Positions 21,830 to 32,720 of a stretch of 64,000 bases of DNA are shown one piece after another. How positions within the stretch are numbered: the first letter of the stretch is position 1; every line of letters starts with the position of its first letter. Source of the DNA: Mycosphaerelloides madeirae (taxonomy: Eukaryota; Ascomycota; Dothideomycetes; Mycosphaerellales; Mycosphaerellaceae); the NCBI GenBank assembly GCA_002785995.1, contig NHNV01000002.1, positions 620,001 through 684,000 of the forward strand, in the 5' to 3' direction. The notes below the pieces were generated by a model, which worked only from the letters and a program-made list of their open reading frames with translations, did no database searches and was not told the DNA's origin. The translations under genes were made by a program, and so were the position numbers.

Positions 21830-22255
21830 TCGACAGGGTGTGTGGGTTGGGTTGGATGTGCTCAAGGCATTGCACTGGGGAATGTGAGAATGGGCGTTTC
21901 TCGAAGGTTGAAAGCGGACTCGGTGGCAGGCCCTAGCTTCGAATTTAGCGACCACAAAACACATCGCTCCATTGCAGCTGTTGACAAGTACTACGGTGTG
22001 AGCCATTCACGATCATTGGAAGATCATATGATTTATTTAATTGAAATGCAGTCTGAATGGCAACTTCATCTTCATTATACATTAGTGCTACTGTTGACTG
22101 CACCAAGCTACGGATCATTCTCCTTGTACTGTTGTCCTCCATTCTCGCCTGTCAATTGGTACTATCTTACAGCCGATTTGTTTACCAAAACATCTTCATT
22201 GGTCTCGTAAATAGGAATTGGAAAACTTTCCTCACACGTCACAGGACTCATCAAT
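21830..22255. other. Intergenic, AT-richer spacer
   Basis: This holds the AAA ATPase promoter and the 3' flank of the MARVEL-like gene. No gene is supported. Confidence 0.4.
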
Positions 22256-23198
22256 CTAGTAATTGGTGGCGGTACCCGTGGTAGTGGTTGTGTTGGTCGT
22301 GTAGCCATATGGGTTGACTCCAGTTCCTTGGGGCTGAGTGTAGTAACCAGTATGGGTACCGGCAGCTGGCTGTTCAACCTTCTCGTGAGCCAGGTGGGTG
22401 TTGTTGCCCATAGTGGTACCGGTCTCGTAGCTGGGGCGCATATCGTGGGTAGCTGCTGGTGCCGCGAGTCCACCAGCACCGAGTTCAGCATCGCGGGTTA
22501 CAGTAGTTCCGTTAGACTTTGGCTTTCGCTGCCAGAACTTGCGCTTTCCAGGGCCCGAGGTGTAGTTGTTCTTTGGCGAAGGCCCATAACGCTTCTCCTT
22601 CTTGTGGTTGCGGATCAGGGCAAGTTGCATGGCGGCCGTGATGAGGAATAGGAATGCGGCGATGATGCTGACGGCGAAGCAAGCAGTGTTGTACTTGCAT
22701 GCAGTGCGGTTGCTGACTTTGTAGACGGTGTTCTCGTTGTTGTCGAAACCGAAGTTGCCGCCATAGCCACTCGCACGGTCAGAAGCCTGTCCGTTTCCGA
22801 GGGGAGTATGAACATAGCCAGTGCACGAGCTAGCTCCATCGCGGGTCAGGACTGCAACAGCAATCATGGCACCAACGAAGAGGACATCGAGGATCTGCGG
22901 AAAAATTAGCGCGTGTATGACTACTGGTTTCTCTTGTGCGTCTTACGATGGCAAGCAATGCGAAAATTGTTATGCCCCCGAGGCAACATGTCAGGATGGT
23001 CGCAAAAATCAGGTAGAGCACCGCAGCTCCCGAGAGACCCTCAACAGCCTTCTCCCATGTTGGAATGTGGGAGTTGCGGTCGGCGAGGACAGACAGGAAG
23101 TAACTGTAGAAGCCAAGGATGATGGCGGCACAGCAGAAGATGAGGAAGTACAGCGCGCTCTGCAGCAGGCGCAGGAAGCCGCCTTTGACGATACCCAT
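22256..23198 (-). CDS. MARVEL-like four-helix membrane protein
   Basis: Exons 23198-22947 and 22894-22256 give 296 residues. There are four hydrophobic helices: SALYFLIFCCAAIILGFYSY, AAVLYLIFATILTCCLGGI, LDVLFVGAMIAVAVL, and CFAVSIIAAFLFLITAAMQL. The loop between helices 3 and 4 holds a GYGGNFGF segment and two Cys. The cytosolic C-terminal tail (about 100 residues) is basic at first, then rich in Gly, Thr, Tyr and Asn. This matches the fungal MARVEL-domain group, related loosely to Nce102-type plasma-membrane organisers. The specific function is unknown. Confidence 0.82.
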
Positions 23199-24138
23199 CG
23201 CGATGGTCGTGTAGTGGTCGCTGGAGGGAGTACTGGTGGAGGAGGATGCAACGAGGAACAAGAGCAAGGCCGTTGGGTGGTGTACGTCGATGGAAGCGAT
23301 CCACGTCGCGTGTGCAGGACAAGCGGGATATATGGAGAAAGCGGAGAGTTTGATGAGTAGAACGGCACGGTGAAAGAACCTGCAAGAGAAGTGACGTCGT
23401 ACAAGACGCGGCTCCCGTTGTGCCTGCGCCACAGCGATCTCCACCTCCAATTTCCTTTGACACCTTAAATCCAAACGATGCATGCTTCCCTGCTTGTGAG
23501 GCGCGAATGAGGCATGTGATTGCTCAAATGCCGCCTCGATCGAAGTCAATCACAACCATTCGCCTTGCTTAGCCACATGGTCTGCGCACTCCGCGGCTGT
23601 TGATGTCAACTACGTGGCCGTGCCTGGGAAACCAGCTTGGAATGCTGCCGCGATCTTGGATACTTTCTCCTCCACCGACATCATCACCTGCCTACGACAC
23701 CATTAGCTCCAAGGACGTCTGTAAAGCCACGCTGGCGAATTTTTGCTTGGACAGCGCCAACGAAGACTGGCCTAGACAACACACCAAAAATCGCACTTCT
23801 CTGCGCTACTTCGTGCTACTGGCGAACAATTTCAATTCCTGCAGGCTCTGAGAGACTCTGATCCACGCTAACGTCAAGACTGCGGATGTACCGCCGACTC
23901 ACTGCAAATACATGCGCATTTCGGCACCGAGACAGATAGCATAGCTAGTCACACATCTTGCTACAGTAGGACCTTGATGGTCTGCGCGTTTGAAAGATAT
24001 CACCCTGTTCGTCATGTCGAAGATCGACATGCTATCTTGCCAGCTTCAGTTCTGTCCACTACCTCTTACCAGGATTTTGACTTGATTTCTAGAACCGCAA
24101 GGTCAGCAAGCGCTCGAGACATTAGACGAGTTCCACCT
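23199..24138. other. Intergenic, no supported gene
   Basis: This lies upstream of the MARVEL-like gene and downstream of the BDH-like gene. Short open frames show no family resemblance. Confidence 0.4.
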
Positions 24139-25533
24139 TTACTCTTTGTCGTTGATGAGCGTCAAGAATCCTTGCTCCAGCACTTCGTCCATCTCGATCC
24201 TTTTCGTAATCTAGAAAGCAAAGGGTAGAAGGTCAGTGAGTGTCTGAGACAGGTGGATGCCCTTCTCCCCTTTATTTCCTTACCATCTTCTGCGCCATGT
24301 CCAACCTCCCATCCGACAACGCGTCAATCACTTCCTGGACATCGCTTTTCACGTCTAGAAGCGAAAGGGTGGACGATCAGCAGTTGTCCCCAACGTCGGT
24401 CGGTTCCTTGCCTTCACTTACACGTTGCAACCCCCATGTAGCGTCGTTCTTTGAACACCAGGTCGTTCGGGAATATGCTACACCTGCTTTCAATCAGCAC
24501 CGAACATGCCTCATTCACACAGCAACCTCCAACCTCTTCTCCCATATGGCAATATTCACATGGGTTCCCCTGGCTTTGAGAGAATTTACCGCCTGGTCAA
24601 GCCCGACTTGCACACCAGCCGCATCGAATGACACGTCAACACCTCTGTTGCCGGTCAACCTCAGACAAGCAGCAACTATGTCGTCCCTTGTGGGATCGAG
24701 CACCTGGTGGGCTCCGAAATCTGCCGCGAATCGCTTCCGCATACCCGACACTTCGGACACAATGATCTGCCGACAACCACGAGCCCGAAGAGCCTGGACG
24801 ACTGCAAAGCCAATTGGTCCTCCACCAAGTACTAGTGCCGTGTCCGACGGCTTCATTGGAGATGAATTCACAGCATGCCATCCGACCGATAAGGGCTCGA
24901 CAAGAGCTGAAAAAGAGAGTCAATTGACATTCCTTGGAGAGTAATTCATCACTCACCTCCAATCTCAAGAGGGACGTTGTCGGGTAGGTGGTATCTGATT
25001 CTGTCAGAACTCATACTCTTCGTTGAAGGAGGATAACCAGCTCACAGAGTGTACTCCGGGACGACTATGTGTTGACTCAACCCTCCTCCCCAGCCGCTGA
25101 GACCGATGAATCCATTTTTCCAGCAGCAGTTTACCAAACCGTCCTGACAGGCGCCACAGTCTCCGTCGTAGATTATGGGGGCAACGACAACCCGGCCGCC
25201 AATCTTCCATCGATCCGACACGCCATCACCAACTTCCTCGATCACGCCAGCAAACTCGTGCCCAAAAGTCAACGGGATTGATTCGCCCGTGAGAGGATGC
25301 GGACTGGTTGGACAGAGAGAAGGACCACCCATAAACTCATGCAAATCGGATCCGCATATGCCACACCACGCGGGCTGCACTTTGACTTGACCAGGTCCGC
25401 AAGCTGGCTCCGGGACGTCTTCAAAACGCAGGTCTTCTTTGCCATGGAAACGGACTGCCTTCATGGTTCCACCCATCTGTGGCGGATGCTTATGCTCGAC
25501 CGCGTGGTCTCCATCTTGAGTGGTGGCTCCCAT
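24139..25533 (-). CDS. Zinc alcohol dehydrogenase, (R,R)-butanediol dehydrogenase-like
   Basis: Six exons on the minus strand (25533-25046, 24994-24957, 24906-24519, 24477-24422, 24354-24284, 24210-24139) give 370 residues. Key features are GICGSDLHEF (catalytic zinc Cys), the LTFGHEFAG motif, CGACQDGLVNCC (structural zinc loop), VEPLSVGWHAV, and the Rossmann VLGGGPIGFAVVQAL. The tail is ITKRIEMDEVLEQGFLTLIND. The order is that of 2,3-butanediol/polyol dehydrogenases of the MDR superfamily, which use NAD(H). Intron 3 is only 41 bp. Introns 4 and 5 (24421-24355, 24283-24211) both belong to the look-alike intron family. The start could also be the internal ATG of MKAVRFHG, 23 codons downstream. 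It diverges from the ADH6-like gene. Confidence 0.86.
24211..24283 (-). repeat. Introner-like intron, copy 3 (last intron of the BDH-like gene)
   Basis: A 73 bp intron ending CTACCCTTTGCTTTCTAG, with TCAGACACTCACTGACC before it. It can be aligned end to end with the intron at 9705-9775, although the host genes are unrelated. Confidence 0.7.
24355..24421 (-). repeat. Introner-like intron, copy 4 (intron 4 of the BDH-like gene)
   Basis: A 67 bp intron ending CCACCCTTTCGCTTCTAG, preceded by GGACAACTGCTGAT. The last 30 bases match the other three copies; the 5' half is more diverged. Confidence 0.6.
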
Positions 25534-26420
25534 TTTGAAACGAAAAAGCTGCGTAATGTGAAGCTTACTGCAGCAAAAATGTGTGCTCTGGATGTTGGAA
25601 ACATGACTTCGGAACCTACCACTTTCATATCAAGACCCGGTTTGCTGTGCGGTATGCCTTTCCCGGACATGCGAGAGTCACGCTACTCTTCCTCCCTCTT
25701 GGTCAAGAACACACCGGGAAGATGTAGATGCGGGGATGGAGAGGGGTCTGGGATGGCAAAATGTACAGATATACTGTACCTCTTCGGCTCGCCTGTTTCG
25801 GTCAAGGTGTTGGCTTGCTTCAACCGAAGAGTCCTTTGGTCCCGAGAAGTGAGTGTGCCGTGACTATGCATGAGATCAATATTCTGAAGGGAACGGAATG
25901 CAACCCGCGAATTCCATGGATTGGCCTCCCGTCACGTCACCCACTGCTGGAAGAGACGAGGGGCACATCAAACAAAGTAGGACCCCACTCTCGAAGCACA
26001 GAAGCTACATCATCCCCCTCCTGCGTGCTTGTTTTCACGCGAGGATCATCGAGCACGCGAGAGAAGGCGGTATGTGCAGGAACTTCAACTCGAACATACA
26101 TCTACCTCGTCGTGCTTTCTCAACCCGTAAACGGTAGTAGCTGGGCAAGACGGCAACGGCGACTGCAGCAATGACCATGCTACGCGGGTCAGCTTCTCAT
26201 TGGAGCCGTTATCGAGGGATGTTTGACGATGCATGAGGTCACTGCTTGCTGGCACGCAGCTCTGTGGGCTCCGCCAATGCACAACATTTTCGTCCTCCAA
26301 GTATAAGAGCCATTGCTGCGCTGGTTCTCTCATCACCGCCGCCAATTCTCTCTCTCTCACTCCACGATCCCACCTCATCCCCCTTTCGATCTTCAACTCC
26401 ATCACACTCCCAGAATCAAC
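25534..26420. promoter_or_regulatory. Divergent promoter between two alcohol dehydrogenase genes
   Basis: An 887 bp region between the BDH-like start (minus) and the ADH6-like start (plus). The plus-side leader just before 26421 is pyrimidine-rich (CTCTCTCTC around 26348), common in fungal leaders. No gene is supported. Confidence 0.4.
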
Positions 26421-27658
26421 ATGCCTTACCCAGAGTCAGCTGAAGGCTTTTGCATCGAAGACCAGAAGAAATGGCAAGACTTCAAGAAGCAGGAGTTCAA
26501 GCTGAAACCTTTCGAGGATAGAGACATTGACATTGCTGTTGAGTGCTGCGGTGTCTGCGGTTCTGATGTCCACACCATCAACGGCGGATGGGGAGATTGT
26601 CCTCTGCCCATTTGCGTTGGCCACGAGATAGTCGGCAAGGCAATCAAGGTCGGCAAAGACGTCAAGACGATCAAGGTAAATGAACAGTTCATGGAGCCTT
26701 AACAGAAGACTAATACCTACGCAGGTTGGCGATCGAGTGGGTGTAGGAGCTCAGATCCAAGCAGATTTGACCTGCAACAACTGCAAAGCGGATCAGGAGA
26801 ACTATTGCCCTAACATGGTCGATACCTATGGAGCTCCATACAAAGATGGTACTATCGCACAGGGAGGATATTCGTCCCACGTTCGTGCCCACGAGTACTT
26901 CACATTCAAGATTCCCGACAACATCGAGAGCGAGATCGCGGCTCCTATGCTCTGCGCTGGCCTGACTGTCTACAGCCCGCTTGTGAGACTCGGTGCTGGT
27001 CCTGGCAAGAAGGTTGCCATTTGCGGACTTGGTGGCCTTGGTCACTTTGCCGTCTTGGTGAGTCTTGCAATGTAGTCAATTGACACGGCACTAACACTTC
27101 GCAGTGGGCCGTCGCTTTGGGTGCTGAGGTGTACGTTCTTTCACATAGCCCGGACAAGAAGGAGGATGCCCTGAAGATGGGTGCCCAGCACTTCATTGTC
27201 ACAAGCGAGGAAGGCTGGCAAAAACCATATGCCTTCACGTTCGATTTCATCATCAACACCGCCGATGCCGTTCACAAGTTCAACTTGAAGGACTACTTCG
27301 GTACCCTCAAGGTCATGGGACGTTTCCACCAGGTCGGACTTGGCGACCACCCGCTCCCTGAGATAATGGCCCAGGACTTCGCTGGCAACGGATGCTATAT
27401 CGGTGCCTCGCACATTGGAAACCGCCCTGAGATGCTTGCTATGTTCGATCTGGTAAGATAACCCCTTGTTTTATTCTAAATATGAGCCCTTGTTGATTTC
27501 TCCCATAGGCGAGCAAACAGAACATCAAGAGCTGGATACAAACGGTCGATATCTCTGAGGAGGGATGCAAGGAAGCTGTCACCGGAGTTACCAACAACAC
27601 CGTTCGCTATAGATACGTCCTAACCAACTACGACAAAGTCTTCGGGAAGCGCGATTGA
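26421..27658 (+). CDS. NADP-dependent cinnamyl-type alcohol dehydrogenase (ADH6/7-like)
   Basis: Exons 26421-26675, 26725-27057, 27105-27452 and 27509-27658, all phase 0, give 361 residues. It shows CCGVCGSDVHTINGGWG (catalytic zinc Cys), the VGHEIVGKAIKVG helix, CNNCKADQENYCPN (structural zinc), and the cofactor motif CGLGGLGHFAV. It then reads YVLSHSPDKKEDALKMGA, with Ser in place of the acidic residue of NAD enzymes, which suggests NADP. This is the cinnamyl alcohol dehydrogenase/ADH6 branch, broad-range aldehyde reductases that detoxify aromatic and fusel aldehydes. It is likely cytosolic. It is convergent with the ADH1-like gene. Confidence 0.92.
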
Positions 27659-28003
27659 GAGTTGGGCGATGTCAAGATAGAACACATAGAGATGCATGAG
27701 TGATGATCGTTGGGAGAAAGCGAACTTCTCGGTGAGGGACTTTCAGCAGCCTTTATGCTAGTATCATATCTTTACAATAGTAGCGACTTCTTTGCCACTG
27801 TCGCCAACATGTCGCCGCTGTCTACCACCAGTATCGTCGAGATACATGTTTTGAACGAACTCCTTCACCTCCAAATCTTCCTTCAAAAGTGTCAGAGACT
27901 CACTTTCAAAGTTCTCGCACAAACAACAGGCCCTCGAAACAGCATCGATATTTGATTCTTTCAACTCTGTCGATATAGCTTCGGTCTACCCGTGACTCTA
28001 GCC
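27659..28003. other. Convergent intergenic spacer
   Basis: A 345 bp spacer between two convergent dehydrogenase genes, presumably both 3' UTRs. Nothing else was seen. Confidence 0.4.
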
Positions 28004-29196
28004 TCACGACGACAGATCCAGCACCACACGCCCGATAAGTTCTCCACGGTCCATCTGCTCGAAGACCCCAGTCAGTTCCTCCATCTTTGCCGTCCGGAAG
28101 TGAGTCTTGACTAGGCCACGCTCGGCAAATTCTAGAGTCTCAATGGCCTCTTTGCGGTCTCCAACAGCGACGCCTCGGATAGTCAGGGCCTTGGCAATCA
28201 TGACCTGTGGGAAAGCGGTTGCGATTCCTTTCAGTTCTCCCTCGGGAATACCGACACATACGCAAGTTCCGCCGAATTTGAGCATGCCCATAGAACTTGA
28301 AGGCGTCAGTTTCGCTGTTGACCAAGAGGGGGGAGGATGTTGTCTACCTGGCGTATGCAGCGTTTGCAGCTGTCAGAACCAATACTGCCTGTACTCCCAA
28401 ACCGCCTGTTGCCTGCTTGACCTCCTCCTCTGCCTTACCCTGCGTGTGATCAATGAAGACTTCCGCTCCGCACTCAGTTGCGAGCTCTTTTTTGCTACCG
28501 GCATCGATACCAATAACCCGCATTCCCATTCCTCGAGACGCAATCTGCGTAGCAAGATGTCCCAGCCCACCGCCTGCGCCGAGGATGGCGATCCAATCGC
28601 CGGCTTGTGCGCCTGATTTTCGTAGAGCGCTGTAGACCGTCACGCCAGCACAGAGCATAGGAGCTGCCATGTCGCTGGGGAGTTTTTCGGGGATGGGCGT
28701 CACGTAGCTTGCTGGGCCGAGGGTGTATTGCTGGAAGGTACCCGGAGTGTAGTAACCTGAGACCTTTTGGTTGAAGCAGACACCGTCGTGGCCTGCTAGA
28801 CATGCAGGGCAGGAGTCGCAGATACCGCTGATCTAGTAATGGCAAATTATTAGCGTTGCATTCAAAGCAGGATATGAGTGAGGAGAATTTCAATACCCAT
28901 TTGATACCAACTCTGTCGCCGACCTTGACACTAGAAGTCTCAGTTCCAGGTCCCATCTTGACGACCTTCCCTACGCCTTCATGTCCTCCGACTTGGCCAG
29001 GCTGAGTTGGATATGGTAGAGCAGCCCAGCGGTTCGTCATGACTCCAAGATCACTGTGGCATACTCCAGAATGGGTGAGGTTGATGAGCACTTCACCAGG
29101 TCCTGGTTCGGGTGTGTCGAGCTCTACGACCTTTGTCGATACCTTGCCCGGCTCATCGTAGACGACCGCCTTGTACTTCTTGGGAATGTCGACCAT
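28004..29196 (-). CDS. Zinc alcohol dehydrogenase, ADH1-like
   Basis: Exons 29196-28897, 28832-28348 and 28295-28004 give 358 residues. Features are SGVCHSD (catalytic zinc Cys), GGHEGVGKVVKMG, the structural zinc loop CDSCPACLAGHDGVC, and MLCAGVTVYSALRKSGAQ. The Rossmann motif is GAGGGLGHLATQIA, followed by VIGIDAGSKK with Asp, as expected for NAD preference. This is the fermentative/assimilatory alcohol dehydrogenase type (ethanol to acetaldehyde), cytosolic. The exon 2/3 junction (AAYA-SS-MGMLKFGG) gives the expected frame, with an acceptor at CTTCAAG. Confidence 0.92.
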
Positions 29197-30493
29197 CTTC
29201 GCTAGTACTACAGCGTCTTTTCTGTTGTAAATCTTCCGAGCTGGGTGTAGGGAGTTCAATAGAAGATTGGGAAGAAAGATAGAGAGCTGTCGAGTGCAGA
29301 TCTATGCTTGCCCGACGAGCTGCACGAGATATAGATATACCTACCTGTCATGATTGCTAGTGAGGCGACCTCGGGTGGAGCATCACTATGGAGGAGCAAG
29401 CCACAATCGGTGCGGGGTGATGCTCCTGCGGGGAGTATTGACGGTGTTCATTTCGCAGCATTGGTCGGTATTGTCTCCCAGATCTCAAGTCATTGGTTTT
29501 GACCTTGCCCCTTGACGGCTCAGAGCTTTCTCCCGTTGTTGGGAGACACGATCCTTGGCGCCCATTCTGCCAAATCGGACACTTTCGTCGTGTCAGGTAC
29601 ATCGACTCGTGTGGAGGCCGAGATATGATATGGTGTACCATCGTCTTCCACCTCTTTCATCACCGACGTGTTGAAACATCGATGTGTCTCTCGTCCTTCC
29701 CGCTCGGCCAGTTCTCGTCCACGTCGGAGGCCGGTGCGACATAGGGTGCAACCCCAAGTCGCGGAGCTAGAAGCCAGGCAGGGTGTCTCGCATCTAACTC
29801 ATCCGGGAGTCATCATATGTGTTCAGCATCCTGAAGAAGTGGCCTCGAATGCAGACGTGGCCGTGATGTTGTGTTTGTGCATGGAGATTGAAGGGGAGAA
29901 ATCCATAAGATGCAGAGATCCGACCATCCTCGCTCGCCGCCAGCATCCTCAGGCAGCATCCTGGATCCAACTTCCAAGAAGCACGCATCAATATCAACAT
30001 GTACCTTTCCCGAAAACAACAATGCGTCCCGTCTCTCGCACCCTCGCATTCACCACACAGACCAGACCCCCAAACTCGAGCGGCGGCAGGGGATTTTCCG
30101 CCATACAGATCCTTGGCCGTAATTTAGCGTTTCAGGACTGCGAAGCGAGTGACCAGTGACCCGACTTCATTCGAGCATGCCGCGCATTCGCGTACAGCAA
30201 TATACCTGAGACGCTATCGATAACTTCGCCATTTCAAAGAAGATATTGTCCCGCCAAGCTATACCGGACGAGGACGACTAACGGCCCTTCTTCGAGACGT
30301 ACTTGAGGCGAGAGCTGCGAGACCATCTTGTCGTGTCGTCGTTGAGGGAGGTATATCAGAGACGCATGCCTGGTAAAGATGTCGATGTAGTATTCCTTTC
30401 CCATCTCATCACTGGTATCTGCAGCCGCTTCTCTCTTTGGCTTACCCTTTCTTGAAGATACTTTGGACTTCCCCCTTCCTGGAGAGCGTGGAA
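29197..30493. other. Intergenic, no supported gene
   Basis: About 1.3 kb upstream of both the ADH1-like gene (minus) and the pectin methylesterase (plus). A plus-strand frame from 30022 (MRPVSRTLAFTTQTRPP) looks like a mitochondrial presequence but leads nowhere; it may be chance or a remnant. Confidence 0.35.
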
Positions 30494-31536
30494 ATGCTTC
30501 TTCTTCCTCTCCTCCTACCCTTGATCGGGTTCGCGTATGCAGCAAGTCGAACGACTGCTCCCTCGGGAGCATTAGTCGTTGGTACGAGCGGAAAATACTC
30601 GACTGTCCAAGATGCTGTCGATGCCCTCTCGTCTTCATCAACCGCTGAGCAGGTCATCTTCATTGAGGCCGGCACATACAAGGAGCAAGTCTACATCCAG
30701 GCGCTCAGTGGCCCGCTGACCATCTACGGGTACACCAAGGACACGACTTCGTACTCCTCCAACGTGGTCATTATCACTTATGGTCTGAGCCTAGCATCGG
30801 AATCAACCGACGATGAGACGGCTACTCTGCGAGTCTGGACCAGCAGCTTCAAGATGTACAACGTCAACGTTATCAATAGCTACGGCAAAGGCAGCCAGGC
30901 GTTGGCCTTGTCGGCGTCAGCAGGGAAACAAGGCTACTATGCATGTCAATTCAAAGGGTAAGTAAACATTATTTCATGTCCCTTCTCCATCTGCAATCCT
31001 GACTTCGTTTCAGATACCAAGACACCATCCTCGCCGAAACAGGCGCTCAGCTCTACGCCGGTTCCTACATCGAAGGAGCCACAGACTTCATCTTCGGCCA
31101 GCATGCTCTCGCCTGGTTCGACCAATGCGACATTGGTGTCCTCGCAGCCTCTCTGGGCTACGTTACTGCCAGCGGGCGCGCCTCCAGCAGCGACACGAGC
31201 TACTATGTGATCAACAATAGTTCGATCGCTGCAGCATCCGGCAATACTGTGGCGAGCGGTGCTTTCTACCTGGGCCGCCCGTGGGGAGACTATGCGAGGG
31301 TGGCTTTCCAGGATACATCCATGACGAACGTTATCAATTCCGCAGGCTGGTCGCAGTGGCAGAGCTCGGATCCTAGAACTGACCATGTTTCTTTTGGCGA
31401 GTATAAGAATACTGGGGCTGGAAGTACAGGGACGCGCGAATTCGGTACTACTTTGTCGTCGGCTGTGACCATCACAAGTATTTTGGGTAGTGGTTATGCG
31501 AGTGCGAGCTGGGTTGATGCGACTTATTTGAGCTGA
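30494..31536 (+). CDS. Secreted pectin methylesterase (carbohydrate esterase family 8)
   Basis: Exons 30494-30957 and 31014-31536 give 328 residues. A signal peptide (MLLLPLLLPLIGFAYA) directs secretion. The beta-helix has the CE8 signature motifs in order: AGTYKEQV, YQDTILAETGAQLYAGSYIEG (catalytic Gln and first Asp), GATDFIFG (catalytic Asp), GYVTASGR and LGRPWGDYARVAF (substrate-binding Arg/Trp). The enzyme removes methyl esters from homogalacturonan, exposing pectin to lyases and polygalacturonases, and releases methanol. This implies plant-material or plant-host growth. All expected catalytic residues are visible, and the length is normal for the fungal family. Confidence 0.95.
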
Positions 31537-31729
31537 AGGACGTCTGGCGCGTTGTTATTGGGACTGTCTCATCTCAGAGTATCTTCGTATTGGGAAACTG
31601 CTCGCCATAGTCCGTTTGATTCATCCTTTCGATATTTCTTCAAGCTGACCTCGTTGAACGCCACCCCAGTCTAGTCTGTATTCCTGATGTTGTCTCTTGA
31701 ACCTTGTCCAACGTGGAGAACCATCCCTT

Positions 31730-32345
31730 TCAAAGCAACTTCATCTGCCCATAGAGCTCGTTGAAATCGCTGCGTAGGTGCCTGTGTCCGGCCTTGAGGC
31801 TCTGATTCGTATGCGATAGAAGCGCCACGTCTGCCCGAAGGCGCGCAATCTCCTCCATCGCAGCCTCGTTGCTTGCCTGGAGCTGCTGAATATCCTCGCC
31901 GCGCCACGGCTATCGCATCGTCCAGCTCGATGCCGAGATCGTCATGGCTCTCCTGGAGACTCTGCACTTCGTCCTCCGTGGACTCGGTTCTGCGCTGGTA
32001 ATGGTGAATTTGCTTCTGGGCGTCCTGCAGTTGCAAATTGGCGGCATTGAGCTGCCGGGAAAGTTGTTCCTCACGGCCGGGAAAGACTTTCCCATCGTCA
32101 ATTCTCTAGATGAACATGCCGCGCCGGCAATCCGGTGCCAGCCGCCGCTACTTAGTACTGAGCAGCGTGGCTCGAGAAGACATACCGAGGAGAAAGGGCG
32201 TTGAGCGGCGAGCGAGCTTCACGCCTTCATAGGGAAGGTCACGGTGGTGGGGAAGGGAGCGGATGCACTTCTGCCGCGGGCCTGGTCTCTCTCCCGCAGA
32301 GTCGTCTGCGACTGCGACATCGTAGTTGCTGCAGGTTGTTCGGCC
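31730..32345 (-). pseudogene. Coiled-coil protein gene, apparently frameshifted
   Basis: From an acceptor at 32106 (TCTAG) the minus strand reads RIDDGKVFPGREEQLSRQL and a long helical stretch (QKQIHHYQRRTESTEDEVQ, QESHDDLGIELDDAIA). Near 31894-31912 the coiled-coil pattern jumps frame and continues as GEDIQQLQASNEAAMEEIAR, RADVALLSHTNQSLK and SDFNELYGQMKLL with a stop at 31730. No intron fits the jump. It looks like loss of two bases in a CG-rich run. The 5' exon is unclear. An ATG at 32345 begins MAEQPAATTMSQSQ, but its frame does not join cleanly through the good donor (GTATGT) near 32180. The gene is either decayed, misassembled or spliced in a way I cannot see. Function is unknown. Confidence 0.4.
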
Positions 32346-32720
32346 ATTGTGAGTTGTGTGGGGATGTCTTGGAATGTAGTAAGTTCATACGTGTGGTAGC
32401 GGTTGCAGGTGACACAGCCGTGATAAGTAGAATTTCGAAGAAAGGGGGGCGTATTCTTAGCATTGTGGTAGATCATTTCCCAGTGAATGATGGCTTAATC
32501 GATCGAAGTCTCTGCGGCTAGGTCCAATACCAAGCTGCTGAGACTGATGCCAGCTCTTCTTAGCATCTGTGTATATTTGAAGTCTTCGCGTATGTTTCCG
32601 TCCGCGCTGTTGTACTAATACGCGCGATTTATCAGTTTTGTCTCGATGATTGTAGTCCTGGCGGCGGGACTATGGATGATCAGAGTATATGCCGCAACAA
32701 GTATTGTTCATACATACGTG
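32346..32720. other. Intergenic, no supported gene
   Basis: Upstream flank of the coiled-coil gene and 3' flank of the bL16m gene. Nothing recognisable. Confidence 0.35.

Noticed and set aside
21830..22006. Alternative upstream start of the AAA ATPase at 22006
   Set aside because: The 59 extra residues are Cys/His-rich and look random, while the ATG at 21829 begins a good mitochondrial presequence.
30022..30159. Presequence-like frame MRPVSRTLAFTTQ
   Set aside because: It leads into no recognisable protein; the resemblance to a mitochondrial signal can arise by chance in Arg/Ser/Thr-rich sequence.
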